Program-made: the position numbers and the translations under genes
The notes under the pieces: model-generated
Told to the model about the DNA's origin: nothing
The model's database searches: none
What the model saw: only the letters and a program-made list of their open reading frames with translations
Assembly: GCA_945869845.1 (NCBI GenBank)
Contig: CAMBRG010000003.1
Coordinates: forward strand, 1-64,000
Direction: 5' to 3'
Origin: Opitutus sp. GAS368
Lineage (GTDB): Bacteria > Verrucomicrobiota > Verrucomicrobiia > Opitutales > Opitutaceae
DNA length: 64,000 bases
Shown here: positions 33,790 to 42,843 of the stretch, one piece after another
Numbering within the stretch: the first letter of the stretch is position 1
Layout of the letters: each line of letters opens with the position of its first letter

Positions 33790-36498
33790 ATGCAGCCCCT
33801 AGACTTTCTCACAGCCTTCAGCGCCCTTACTGGCTCGCCCCCTTTTCCCTGGCAGACGGCACTTTATCATGAGTTTACCGCGGGTCGCATCCCAGCCTCC
33901 GCCAACATACCGACCGGACTTGGCAAAACCGCAGTGATTGCCGTTTGGCTATGCGCGCTCGCCGAGAAACCACTAACTACGCCCCGCCGCCTAGCATACG
34001 TTGTCAATCGCCGAACCGTCGTCGATCAGACCACAAGCGAAGTCGAAAAATGGCGTAACAACCTAGAAGCCGCCGGTATCCGATCCGCACTCGCGTCACT
34101 CGGCGCAGTCCCACTCCTCTCGAACGACGATCAGCCTCTCGCCATCAGCACACTTCGCGGCCAATTCGCCGACAACCGTGCGTGGTCCGCCGATCCAGCT
34201 CGCCCCGCCGTCATCGTCGGTACCGTCGACATGATCGGCAGCCGTCTCCTTTTCAACGGCTACGGCTCGGGCTTTAAAACCCGCCCCCACCACGCCGGCT
34301 TCCTTGGACAGGACACCTTGGTGGTTCACGATGAAGCACACTTGGAACCCGCCTTCCAGCGACTCCTCGAAACTCTCGCCGGCCAACAAAAGACTGATGG
34401 CGATCTTCGCCCTGTTCACATCTTGGCTCTTTCCGCCACAAACCGTTCTGCCGAAGAAACCGCCCATTCCCTCACTCAATCCGATTACGATCATCCTAGG
34501 GTCCGTCAGCGCATTCACGCAGCCAAGAAGCCCACGCTGCACGCCATCAGCGATGAGAAAAAAGATCTCGCGGAGAAACTGACCGAGCTCGCGCTCGCTC
34601 GCCGTGAAAGCGGTCGTGCCGTCCTTATTTTCGCCCGTCATCTTGACGTTGTGCAACGTGTCGCCGCTGCACTCGGAAAAGCCAAAGTTCAGCCCTCCCC
34701 GGTTAAACTCATCGGCCCGTTACGCGGCCTCGAACGAGATCGTCTGATTTACGACCCTACGTTCCAACGCTTTCTTCCCCCAACGAGTCGTGCCAAGATC
34801 AAGGAGCCCATCTCCGCCGGCACCGTTTACCTCGTAGCCACCAGCGCCGGCGAAGTCGGAGTGAATCTCTCGGCCGACGACCTCGTATGCGACCTCTCTA
34901 CGTTTGAAAGCATGGCTCAACGCCTCGGACGCGTGAATCGGTTTGGTGATTTGCCCGACGGCGACCGGCCTGCCTCCACCATCGACATCGTCCACCCGCT
35001 CAGTTTCGCCTACGAGACCTCCTTGGAAAAACAACAAGGGAAAGATCGGGTGGAAATCGCCCGCGAGCGCACCCTGGCCCTCTTCCAAAAGCTCGAAGAG
35101 AAGGGCACCGCATCTCCTGCCTCCCTTGGCGACCTTCCCATCGCCGACCGCCTCGCCGCGTTCAGCCCACCGCCAGAAATTCCGCCCGCTACCGACATTC
35201 TCTTCGATGCCTGGTCCCTTACTACCATTCGCGGCGTCCTCCCCGGTCGCCCCCCCGTCGCCGACTATCTGCACGGTATCGCCGATTGGGAGCCGCCCGA
35301 AACCCAAGTAGCATGGCGCACCGAAGTCGGCCTGCTCGACACGCCTGCACTGCGCGAACTCTACCCGCCCGCCGAACTCCTCGCCGACTACCCATTGCTT
35401 CCGCAGGAGCTACTGCGCGACCGCTCTGAGCGCATCCTTGAGCAACTCAAGAAACTCTCCCTCCTCCCAGAAATCGCCGCGTGGCCCGAGCTTCCCGTGT
35501 GGCTTGTTGGTGAAGACGGCGAAATCGAATCCACCACTTTGGCCAAACTCGCTCAGATAGACGGCAAAAACGCCGGGGCTCGGCTGGGCAACCGCACGCT
35601 GCTCCTGCCTCCGGCAGCGGGCGGTCTTAACCCCGACGGTTCTCTCGATGGCAACGCTCCTCCGACCGCGGGCGGCACCGAGGACGTCTCCTCCACAGCC
35701 CCAAATCGCGAAGCCAAGTCTCAACGAATCCGCATCCGCTCCGACGGCGCCCTCTCCACTAAAACTCCTGATGCCGCCGGCTTCCGCCTCGTCCGTCCCC
35801 GAATCGATCTGGACTCGGGAGCAGACGAAAACGACTCGTCCGATCTCGGCGGTGAAGAGTCGGCAAGTTCCGCCGGCGGACGCTACTGGTATTGGCTCGA
35901 AGCCACCGAGATGATCGGCGACGCCAATCTCCACCAAGCCAAGAGGTCAGTGCGCCTCGACATCCACGGCTCCGACGTCGAACGGCTCGCCACCGCCATC
36001 GCCAGCAAACTCGCGCTTACGCCTGAGCTGCGCCGCGCCGTTGTCATCGCCGCCCGACACCACGACGCCGGAAAAAATCGAGTGAGCTGGCAAAAGAGCA
36101 TTGGCAATCCTTCGCCCGCCATCGCACTCGCCAAGGCTGGACGTGAACTGCGCCCCCGCGCCACTGGTGAACACTACCGCCATGAGTTCGGCTCGCTGAT
36201 CGACATCGCATCCGACGCCGAATTTCTCGCTCTTTCAAACGACGAAAAGGACCTCGCGCTCCACCTCATCGCAGCCCACCACGGTCGCGCGCGCCCGCAC
36301 TTTACGGCCGAAGAGGCCACCGACTCGGATGCAGCGTTCGCCACCGCGCGAGATCTTTCCGTCACGGTACCGCTCCGTTTTGCCCGCCTCCAACGCCGCT
36401 TCGGCCGGTGGGGCTTGGCCTACCTCGAATCCATTCTCCGCGCCGCCGACTACGCCGCCAGCGCCAACCCTTCCAAAACTGTGGAGGAAACCAAATGA
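33790..36498 (+). CDS. cas3: Cas3 helicase-nuclease, type I-G (C-terminal HD)
   Basis: The interference effector that unwinds and degrades target DNA. In order along 902 residues: Walker A NIPTGLGKTAVIAVW at 39-53, Walker B/DEAH in LVVHDEAHLEP near 180, motif VI SMAQRLGRVNRFGD near 372, and an HD nuclease domain at the C-terminus with VVIAARHHDAGKNRVSWQKS near 757. An HD domain at the C-terminal rather than N-terminal end is characteristic of type I-G (formerly I-U). It starts the cas operon; its stop overlaps the next gene as ATGA. All key motifs appear intact. Confidence 0.95.
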   Translation: MQPLDFLTAFSALTGSPPFPWQTALYHEFTAGRIPASANIPTGLGKTAVIAVWLCALAEKPLTTPRRLAYVVNRRTVVDQTTSEVEKWRNNLEAAGIRSALASLGAVPLLSNDDQPLAISTLRGQFADNRAWSADPARPAVIVGTVDMIGSRLLFNGYGSGFKTRPHHAGFLGQDTLVVHDEAHLEPAFQRLLETLAGQQKTDGDLRPVHILALSATNRSAEETAHSLTQSDYDHPRVRQRIHAAKKPTLHAISDEKKDLAEKLTELALARRESGRAVLIFARHLDVVQRVAAALGKAKVQPSPVKLIGPLRGLERDRLIYDPTFQRFLPPTSRAKIKEPISAGTVYLVATSAGEVGVNLSADDLVCDLSTFESMAQRLGRVNRFGDLPDGDRPASTIDIVHPLSFAYETSLEKQQGKDRVEIARERTLALFQKLEEKGTASPASLGDLPIADRLAAFSPPPEIPPATDILFDAWSLTTIRGVLPGRPPVADYLHGIADWEPPETQVAWRTEVGLLDTPALRELYPPAELLADYPLLPQELLRDRSERILEQLKKLSLLPEIAAWPELPVWLVGEDGEIESTTLAKLAQIDGKNAGARLGNRTLLLPPAAGGLNPDGSLDGNAPPTAGGTEDVSSTAPNREAKSQRIRIRSDGALSTKTPDAAGFRLVRPRIDLDSGADENDSSDLGGEESASSAGGRYWYWLEATEMIGDANLHQAKRSVRLDIHGSDVERLATAIASKLALTPELRRAVVIAARHHDAGKNRVSWQKSIGNPSPAIALAKAGRELRPRATGEHYRHEFGSLIDIASDAEFLALSNDEKDLALHLIAAHHGRARPHFTAEEATDSDAAFATARDLSVTVPLRFARLQRRFGRWGLAYLESILRAADYAASANPSKTVEETK

Positions 36499-37280
36499 GC
36501 ACCGTGCCGAATCCCGGTTTCCGCATCCGTGTGGACGTCACCAACCCCGGACAATTCTTTGCCTGCTGCGGGTTGTTAGAACTGGCCAGTCGCCTAGATC
36601 CCGACGTCCAAGCATGGTTCGAGCCGGGAGTATTCTCCGTTTCACGAGGACCAACACTCGCAGCGTTGATCGAGCACATTCGGGGAGTTCGCCTGATCCA
36701 AGCTGACCCGGAGGATACGACGGCGTCACCGATTGAGGTAACCGCACCCTTTTCACTTCGCCTCGACTGGTGGAAATCCCGGGACCGAGCCGATTCCGAC
36801 CTCAAGGTTTGGGCTGGCACGATGGAAAGCTTTCGCATCGCGCGCGCCATGCAGAATGCTTTGCGCGCCGATGCCTTCGTATCGGAGGACCTGCTCAACA
36901 CCAGCATGGTCGCCTACGATCCAGACGCCCCCGACAAGAAAGTAGAACCGTTTTACTTCGACGCGCGCCGCGGTCCCAATGCCCATTCTCGCGATGTCGG
37001 ATTCGCACCAAACGATCTCGGCCTCACGACCATTGCGTCCCCGGCCGTAGAACTTCTTTGTCTAATTGGCCTGCAACGCACCCGCCCCGTCCGCACCGAT
37101 CTACCGCGATTCTTCGACTACAGCATTTGGTCGAACCCGCTGCCCGCGACGCTCGCGCAAGCCGCCGTCGCGGGACTGCTGCCCAACCTGAGCGGCTCTC
37201 GTTATCGTTTCGAGAGCTGGTTTCGCACCGGACAGCGTAAGCATAAAGCCTTTCTCACCGCTAAACTCATCAACCTGTAA
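36495..37280 (+). CDS. csb3: Small Cas8-like subunit (Csb3 type)
   Basis: A 261-residue protein translated from ATG 36495 in an ATGA overlap with cas3. The N-terminal IRVDVTNPGQFFACCGLLEL matches Csb3/Csx14-like small subunits that take the Cas8 position in some type I-G operons. Position between cas3 and csb1 fits. It probably contributes to PAM recognition or Cascade assembly. The family name is assigned from the N-terminal motif and operon order, and could instead be listed as a Cas8u2 variant. No Csx17 large subunit is present. Confidence 0.7.
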   Translation: MSTVPNPGFRIRVDVTNPGQFFACCGLLELASRLDPDVQAWFEPGVFSVSRGPTLAALIEHIRGVRLIQADPEDTTASPIEVTAPFSLRLDWWKSRDRADSDLKVWAGTMESFRIARAMQNALRADAFVSEDLLNTSMVAYDPDAPDKKVEPFYFDARRGPNAHSRDVGFAPNDLGLTTIASPAVELLCLIGLQRTRPVRTDLPRFFDYSIWSNPLPATLAQAAVAGLLPNLSGSRYRFESWFRTGQRKHKAFLTAKLINL

Positions 37281-37294
37281 CCATCCGACTCATC

Positions 37295-38398
37295 ATGAGC
37301 ACATCCGCCAAGTTCGATCATTACCTCTCCGAAAGCGGCCCCGCCGCCCTCGTTATTCGCGAATACCTGACCCCCGTCGAAGGCAAAGACGGCGTGCTTT
37401 TCCCTTCGACCTACGCTTCTGGTGACGGCTTCCCCGGAGGATATAACATCGATGGCGACCCCAACGGAGAAAATATCGTACTTATCGACAGTGTCGGTTC
37501 TCAAGCCAACCGCATCGAGCCGATCTTTGCGGAACCCAACTATGCCAAGTTGGTGCCACAAGTGAACATCACTGCCGGACTGAAAACGATCAGTCTGCTG
37601 CAAGCCGGGCATCGCGCCGGCGACGCGATCGTGCGCGCCTCGGCCCTCCAGCAAGAACTTCAAGATGCGTTCCACGCCTTGCTCGATGGCAACGCCACCA
37701 CTTTGGCGAAAATCGCTCCAACTTCCCTTGTGTTCGGCGTGTGGGATTCTCGCGACACCCAAGCCAAAGTCCCCCGTGCCATCGCCTCTACGATTCGCGC
37801 CTACAACGTGCGCAAGCTCACGCGCTCGGCCCAATTCGTACCCGCCATCGACTATGTCGGAGCAAAACTGCTCGACGAGGCGACCGACAAAGTGACTAAA
37901 GATTCCTACGCCGAACGCGGCTTCGTCCACGTGCCCGCCACCGGCTCACCTGGCGGTGTAATCGCGAAAGGCGACATTCGCCGCGACGCCACCCTGGCGC
38001 TCGCCGCCCTGCGTCTGCTCCACGCAGGATCCGATCCCGCAGCAACCTTGAAGCTGCGGCGCTACATCCTTGGCCTCGCGCTCGTCGCCTTCACTCGCCT
38101 GCCTTCCGGCTACCTCCGTCAAGGCACCATCCTCGTCCTTGATCCTGACAAGCCGCGCGAGTTCGTGGAGGTTCTGCCCACAGGCAAGCGCACTCCTGTC
38201 ACCGTAACCCACGAACAAGCCATCGCCTACGCCTCCGCTGTCGCGGACGATTTCGGCGTCGGTGCGGATCGCACTGAACCATTCGATCCTGAGCGCGCCA
38301 AAGAAGACCTAAAGCCGAAGAAAGAAAGAGCTGCCAAGAAGGCCAAGGGAGCAAAAGCCGCCGCCGCAACCTCCACTAAGGACGCCGCCGATGCCTGA
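37295..38398 (+). CDS. csb1: Csb1 (Cas7-group RAMP), type I-G
   Basis: Backbone subunit of the type I-G crRNA-guided complex. The 367-residue protein shows Csb1 features: IREYLTPVEGKDGVLFPSTY, DSVGSQANRIEPIFAEPNYA, SLVFGVWDSRDTQAKVPRAI and RSAQFVPAIDYVG. The C-terminus is an Ala/Lys-rich tail (KKERAAKKAKGAKAAAATST), probably disordered and nucleic-acid interacting. It starts 14 nt after csb3 and its stop overlaps csb2 by 8 nt, consistent with one operon. Confidence 0.92.
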   Translation: MSTSAKFDHYLSESGPAALVIREYLTPVEGKDGVLFPSTYASGDGFPGGYNIDGDPNGENIVLIDSVGSQANRIEPIFAEPNYAKLVPQVNITAGLKTISLLQAGHRAGDAIVRASALQQELQDAFHALLDGNATTLAKIAPTSLVFGVWDSRDTQAKVPRAIASTIRAYNVRKLTRSAQFVPAIDYVGAKLLDEATDKVTKDSYAERGFVHVPATGSPGGVIAKGDIRRDATLALAALRLLHAGSDPAATLKLRRYILGLALVAFTRLPSGYLRQGTILVLDPDKPREFVEVLPTGKRTPVTVTHEQAIAYASAVADDFGVGADRTEPFDPERAKEDLKPKKERAAKKAKGAKAAAATSTKDAADA

Positions 38399-39983
38399 TT
38401 GCCTCCGAATCAGCGTGCGTTTTCTCGACGGAGAATTCCACGGGCGCGGCGATGGCGGCGCCAACGAGTGGCCGCCTTCGCCCCTGCGCCTCTTTCAAGC
38501 CCTCGTCGCCGCCTCTGCCGCGCGTTGGAACGAGCGTCGTCGTATCCGCCACGCCGCGCCCGCCCTGCGCTGGCTTGAAGCCCTTCCGCCGCCCACCATC
38601 ATCGCCCCAAAAAGCGCAGAAGGTGCCGCCTATCGCCTCTACGTGCCGGACAACGTTGGCGACTTGGTCGGCAATAAATGGAGCAAGGGCAACGCCGGCA
38701 GCGTCGCCGACTATCGGACTGAGAAGACGGTTCGTCCCACCCATGTCCACGGCGACGGCGCGGTGCATTTTCTCTGGCTACTCGACAACCAGGAGCAAAC
38801 ACCGCACTTGCAAACCATCATGACCGCCGCGCGCTCCATTACGCATCTTGGTTGGGGTGTAGACCTCGTCGTCGCCGACGCCGAAGTCATCCCCGGGTCC
38901 GCACTCGCCTCGCTTGAGGGCGACACTTGGCGCCCCGCCCCGGATAGCGGTGGCACTTCGCTGCGGATTACCCAATCCGGCACCTTCGACGACCTTGAAC
39001 ATCGCCATCACGCTTTCCTCCAGCGCGTTACTGGCTTGGCCGGAGGCACTTTTTCCCCAGTGCCGCCCTTGAGTGTCTATCGCTCCGTGGATTACCGTTC
39101 CGACTCAGAACCTGCCCGCGCCCCTGTCGCCGTTTTTGCCCTGCGCCAGCCCGACGATTCCGGGTTCCGCTCCTTTGACCCCGTCCGGCGCGGCCTGCAC
39201 GTCGCCGCCATGCTAAGACACGTCACCGGCAGGGCAGATGTCTCCCGCTCTCTTGGCTGGACTAACGCCCAGACCGCGCGACTTGTTCATGGCCACGCCG
39301 AAGAAGACGTCTCGAACGAACCCGCCACCCGCCTGCTTTTCATTCCCATTCCGAGCATCGAAGCACGCGGCCAAGGTAAAGCCAACGTCGTCGGCGGCAT
39401 CCGTCGCGTGCTGGTCACCGCCCAAGGACCGATTACTCCCGAGCAATTCCAACGCCTCGCCCAGCGCCTCGCCGGTATTGAGCTGATAGACGAGAAAGAC
39501 GGGAAAACTACCGCTGTCCTCGCACGTCTGCCCGGTTCAGATCGACTCACCGCAGACAACTACTTGGCCCCATCCGCCACTTGGTCGACGGTCACTCCGG
39601 TCGTTCTTCCCGGCTACGACGATCCGCGCAAACTTCGCCACCGCCTACGCGAAAACGGCGGCCTCACGGCCGAAGAGAAAAGCGCCCTGCTCGCAAAACT
39701 CGACCAACGTATCGACTTGCTCCTGCGCAAAGCCCTTCGCCAATCCGGCTACTCCGAAACCATCACGCGCCACGCCGCCATCGAATGGCGCGGCTCCGGT
39801 TATCTGCCCGGCACCGACCTCGCCTCCCGCTACATGACTGGCGACCAACACCGTCGTTACCGAAAGCTTCATGTCCGAATCCAGTTTCGCGATGATCAAG
39901 GCCAACCCCTGCCTATCCCTGGTCCGATCTGCCTCGGCGGCGGCAAGTTCTCCGGCACCGGCCTGTTTGCGGCTACTACATGA
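38391..39983 (+). CDS. csb2: Csb2 (Cas5-Cas6 fusion), type I-G
   Basis: A 530-residue protein combining a Cas5-like region and a Cas6-like crRNA-processing region. Csb2 features: CLRISVRFLDGEFHGRGDGG, NEWPPSPLRLFQALVAAS near the N-terminus, FSPVPPLSVYRSVDY, and the C-terminal glycine-rich loop GPICLGGGKFSGTGLF typical of RAMP folds. It begins inside csb1 and is the last cas gene. The repeat array lies 350 bp downstream on the same strand. cas4-1 and cas2, which usually follow in type I-G loci, are missing. Confidence 0.92.
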   Translation: MPDCLRISVRFLDGEFHGRGDGGANEWPPSPLRLFQALVAASAARWNERRRIRHAAPALRWLEALPPPTIIAPKSAEGAAYRLYVPDNVGDLVGNKWSKGNAGSVADYRTEKTVRPTHVHGDGAVHFLWLLDNQEQTPHLQTIMTAARSITHLGWGVDLVVADAEVIPGSALASLEGDTWRPAPDSGGTSLRITQSGTFDDLEHRHHAFLQRVTGLAGGTFSPVPPLSVYRSVDYRSDSEPARAPVAVFALRQPDDSGFRSFDPVRRGLHVAAMLRHVTGRADVSRSLGWTNAQTARLVHGHAEEDVSNEPATRLLFIPIPSIEARGQGKANVVGGIRRVLVTAQGPITPEQFQRLAQRLAGIELIDEKDGKTTAVLARLPGSDRLTADNYLAPSATWSTVTPVVLPGYDDPRKLRHRLRENGGLTAEEKSALLAKLDQRIDLLLRKALRQSGYSETITRHAAIEWRGSGYLPGTDLASRYMTGDQHRRYRKLHVRIQFRDDQGQPLPIPGPICLGGGKFSGTGLFAATT

Positions 39984-40334
39984 TCGAGACAGCCACCGCC
40001 TCGACGTTGTCTCCGCCCTTCATTGCCGTCAGCGGGCAAGGCCGGCGCGAAGTGCGGCCTGACCGAAAGCCGGGGTGATCGGATAATCACGGCTTTGGGG
40101 CAGGCTTATCACCAATTTGACCAGCCCTGCTATATAGTCTGAGCCACGGGAGTTTTTTGACAGCGAGCCCGCGAGCGCGAGGATGGCCAGCACTCCCGCC
40201 GTGTCGCTCGCAACCTGCAGCACAAGAAATTACGCAAGAAACCGGCGCAAACCGACTGTTGGCTGGCATTGCTTAGACACACGCTCGCAAATCGTGTGCT
40301 TGCTCCTTTTCTCTCGGCTAGTTAAGCAAGCGGC
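39984..40334 (+). promoter_or_regulatory. Probable CRISPR leader region
   Basis: 350 bp between csb2 and the first repeat with no supported gene. A short inverted repeat CACACG/CGTGTG (40278-40283, 40293-40298) lies just before the first repeat. A CTATATAGTC stretch near 40129 could be part of a -10 element. The array orientation (repeat ending ATTGAAGC) puts the leader here. Confidence 0.55.
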
Positions 40335-41091
40335 CTATCCGCGCCCTAACCGGCGCGGCCCCATTGAAGCATTGGGGCGTGTTTGGCCTGCCCTGAACTC
40401 ATAGACTATCCGCGCCCTAACCGGCGCGGCCCCATTGAAGCGGCTGCACCAAAGTCGAGCAGGGCCAAGTGCTCGCCTATCCGCGCCCTAACCGGCGCGG
40501 CCCCATTGAAGCAAAGTGTGCCGAGCCGATCCGAAGCGCTTGTCTTCCTATCCGCGCCCTAACCGGCGCGGCCCCATTGAAGCTAGTCGTTGATGCCTCG
40601 GCCGGCGCCGTTGCGTTGGCCTATCCGCGCCCTAACCGGCGCGGCCCCATTGAAGCATCAGCGGCAGATAGAATCCCGCTTGCCGGTGGTAGCTATCCGC
40701 GCCCTAACCGGCGCGGCCCCATTGAAGCACTGGGGCAACGCGAAGCTCGCCGCACCGATTCGGCTATCCGCGCCCTAACCGGCGCGGCCCCATTGAAGCC
40801 CCTACCGGCTCGACGCCGCCGAGGCCAAGTTGAAAGCCCTATCCGCGCCCTAACCGGCGCGGCCTCATTGAAGCCTGACAAGAGTGGAAACTGTTTTGTG
40901 CGCTGTTCCGTCTATCCGCGCCCTTACCGGCGCGGCCTCATTGAAGCAACCAACGGGAAGCAATGCCCCGGCCAAATTCGGCCTATCCGCGCCCTTACCG
41001 GCGCGGCCTCATTGAAGCCAGCTCGTGCGCCCAATCATCCGCCGCCGTAGGTTTTCTATCCGCGCCCTAACCGGCGCGGCCCCATTGAAGC
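40335..41091 (+). CRISPR. Type I-G CRISPR array, 11 repeats and 10 spacers
   Basis: 36-bp repeats begin at 40335, 40406, 40477, 40548, 40621, 40693, 40764, 40839, 40912, 40983 and 41056. The repeat runs CTATCCGCGCCCTAACC then GGCGCGGCCCCATTGAAGC, with a 7-bp stem CCGCGCC/GGCGCGG and an ATTGAAGC 3' handle. Spacers are 35-39 bp and all different. Repeat 8 has CCTC for CCCC near the 3' end; repeats 9 and 10 have this plus CTTACC for CTAACC in the loop. Repeat 11 is again the consensus. Transcription with the cas genes is expected. Confidence 0.98.
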
Positions 41092-41177
41092 CAGAACAGC
41101 GATAAGAATTAGAATGAGACTGAGCGAGCCCCGAGCACAACACCAGTGCGCTCCAAAAACTGCCCATGGGGATAAAG

Positions 41178-41471
41178 TCATGATTTCTCCCCTAGAGCTT
41201 TTTCTCTTTGTTCAGCACGGAGCGCCACCTTCTCTCGCAAACGCTCCATTTCAACAAAGACCAAAAACTGCTCTTCGTAGAGTTCACGGAGTCCCTCTAA
41301 CCTCGGAGGTGTGATGGAAGCCACGCCTTCCTTTTCTGCGATCTCCTGAATGCGATTCAGTGCCTTGTTGGCGATTCCTTCCTCGTAATCAAAGACCTCC
41401 GGCCAGTGCTCACGCACAAGATTCAGCAGGTGATCGATTTCTTCGCCGGTGAGTTTATGTTGGGCGCTCAT
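41178..41471 (-). CDS. Third gene of a CRISPR-adjacent unknown operon
   Basis: A 97-residue helical protein, MSAQHKLTGEEIDHLLNLVR, then EHWPEVFDYEEGIANKALNR, with a likely coiled coil at the C-terminus (LYEEQFLVFVEMERLREKVA). It overlaps the preceding gene by 4 nt, so it is translationally coupled. Neither domain nor family is recognised. Position directly after the array is shared with two other small genes on the minus strand. Confidence 0.6.
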   Translation of the reverse strand: MSAQHKLTGEEIDHLLNLVREHWPEVFDYEEGIANKALNRIQEIAEKEGVASITPPRLEGLRELYEEQFLVFVEMERLREKVALRAEQREKALGEKS

Positions 41472-41800
41472 GCAGACTCCTCCTCTTTTTGCTTCTTACT
41501 AAAAATTACACCTGAGAACTTACCATCCGTGACTATTTTTACCCGTTTAAGCTTTCGCAGTTCGTCCCAGTAATGGCCCTGGGGTTGAGCCTCTACGGGC
41601 GCTTCTTGGATGATTTCACCGTCTTCGGATTTATCTGCTGGCTTAATTTCAACCGCCACTTCTCGCGGATGTTCTGGCGATAGCATCTGCGAAATCTCGT
41701 CCTCGCTCATCAGAAATGACGTCGAAGCGGCTTTTTGGTATAGTTCGCGTAAGCCTTGCATTTTGGACGGTGGATTAGGACTTGGTTTGTTGGTATTCAT
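41468..41800 (-). CDS. Second gene of the CRISPR-adjacent unknown operon
   Basis: A 110-residue polar protein with a segment GLRELYQKAASTSFLMSEDE and a Lys-rich end (SGVIFSKKQKEEESA). The GLRELY motif recurs in the third gene (EGLRELYEEQF), hinting at a shared interaction surface. It overlaps both neighbours by 4 nt. Function unknown. Confidence 0.6.
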   Translation of the reverse strand: MNTNKPSPNPPSKMQGLRELYQKAASTSFLMSEDEISQMLSPEHPREVAVEIKPADKSEDGEIIQEAPVEAQPQGHYWDELRKLKRVKIVTDGKFSGVIFSKKQKEEESA

Positions 41801-42468
41801 GCAGCCTCCTCCGTTTCAGCGTTTTCTTTCTGGTCCTTCACGCACTGCTCCAGCCAATCGTCGTAGACGTGCTCGAAGTGATCGTGGAGCTGGCGATAGA
41901 TTTGGGAAGAGATCGAGGTGAAGTAACGAAGGCTCTCGTAGTTATTGTCGTCCACGTTGAGCCAGTTGTAGCCCAGCGAAAGTCCATCGCTGTTATTGAA
42001 GCAGCTGTCGTCGAGTGAGCCTTGGTCGAACTGGTTGATCGTCTCCGCCAGATTGAGTGGCTTGGTGGAATGAGGGATCGGCAGGGTGAACTCGGCTTTG
42101 TATTCATCGACGACCCGGTAGGAGATGCCCTCGGGGCTTGGGCGAGCCCGGAGGCTGATCACGTCGCTCGTCGTCGACTTTAAGTTGATGCGGGCGATCT
42201 CAAGCTCGCCGGGCAGATAGGACGGGAGGTACTCTCCGCCCATGAAGCTGGGGTGAATGCGGCCGAGGCGAGTCCGAGTGCTCGTATCAACCTCGTCTTG
42301 CAGTAGTGTGATATCCAGTTCCTCGATGCGCCCAGATGCCCAGTAATCGGTAATCATCTGGCGGCGGTTCTCGCCGGTGACGTTGCGGAGAATCGCGGAG
42401 AGTGGATCGGTTTCGGCCCAGTAAGATTTGGGCCGGAACCCGTAGCGGATGCCTTGGTATTTTTTCAT
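41797..42468 (-). CDS. First gene of the CRISPR-adjacent unknown operon
   Basis: A 223-residue protein starting MKKYQGIRYGFRPKSYWAET. Segments include NVTGENRRQMITDYWASGRI, RTRLGRIHPSFMGGEYLPSY and LDDSCFNNSDGLSLGYNWLN. The C-terminus is acidic (DQKENAETEEAA). No signal peptide, membrane helix or catalytic motif that I recognise. ATG 42468 is preferred; residues upstream in frame look unstructured. The 4-nt overlap with the next gene shows a compact operon. It faces the CRISPR array tail-on, inside the same 21-bp-repeat-bounded segment, so a defence role is possible but unproven. Confidence 0.65.
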   Translation of the reverse strand: MKKYQGIRYGFRPKSYWAETDPLSAILRNVTGENRRQMITDYWASGRIEELDITLLQDEVDTSTRTRLGRIHPSFMGGEYLPSYLPGELEIARINLKSTTSDVISLRARPSPEGISYRVVDEYKAEFTLPIPHSTKPLNLAETINQFDQGSLDDSCFNNSDGLSLGYNWLNVDDNNYESLRYFTSISSQIYRQLHDHFEHVYDDWLEQCVKDQKENAETEEAA

Positions 42469-42843
42469 GGTGCAATTTCCAAACGCCGCAGCACCACGAA
42501 CAACTTTGGCCCGGATTGACGGAGCCCACATCATAAAAACCACCGTGGCCCGTGTTAGGCTCGGTTGGTGACGCTCGGAGAACCGAGAGTCGTCGGGATG
42601 CAGAAGTGAAAGGAACGAGGTACGATCTCGTCGTAGTCATTTTAAAATACAACCATCCACCGTGTCATAATCTCCGAATTACGCTCAGCCCCTCCTGCGG
42701 TGATCCCCCGAAATCCGGGCTACTTGTAATGTGACCTGAACCAGTTTTCGGGACCCGCTCACATAATGCGACCGCCATTGTACGGAGTTTTCCGTTCTTG
42801 GACGGAGGTTTGATAAACCGCCGGGGCGTGGCGGATTCGGCTA
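42469..42843. other. Intergenic region with 21-bp direct repeat
   Basis: Holds the promoter side of the minus-strand unknown operon, a 7-bp inverted repeat CTCGGTT/AACCGAG near 42563-42590, and the right copy of the 21-bp direct repeat. No gene is supported. Confidence 0.4.
42741..42761 (+). repeat. 21-bp direct repeat, right copy
   Basis: Identical to 31337-31357, including CAGTTTTCGGGACCCGCTCA. It lies between the unknown operon and the TBDR that ends at 42844. Confidence 0.65.

Noticed and set aside
40469-41050. Open frame across the CRISPR array encoding YPRPNRRGPIEA/IRALTGAAPLK repeats
   Set aside because: It is a translation of the 36-bp repeats, not a protein gene. Its repeat period is the array period.
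31337-42761. An insertion sequence bounding the CRISPR region
   Set aside because: No transposase or inverted terminal repeats were seen. Only the short direct repeat is supported.
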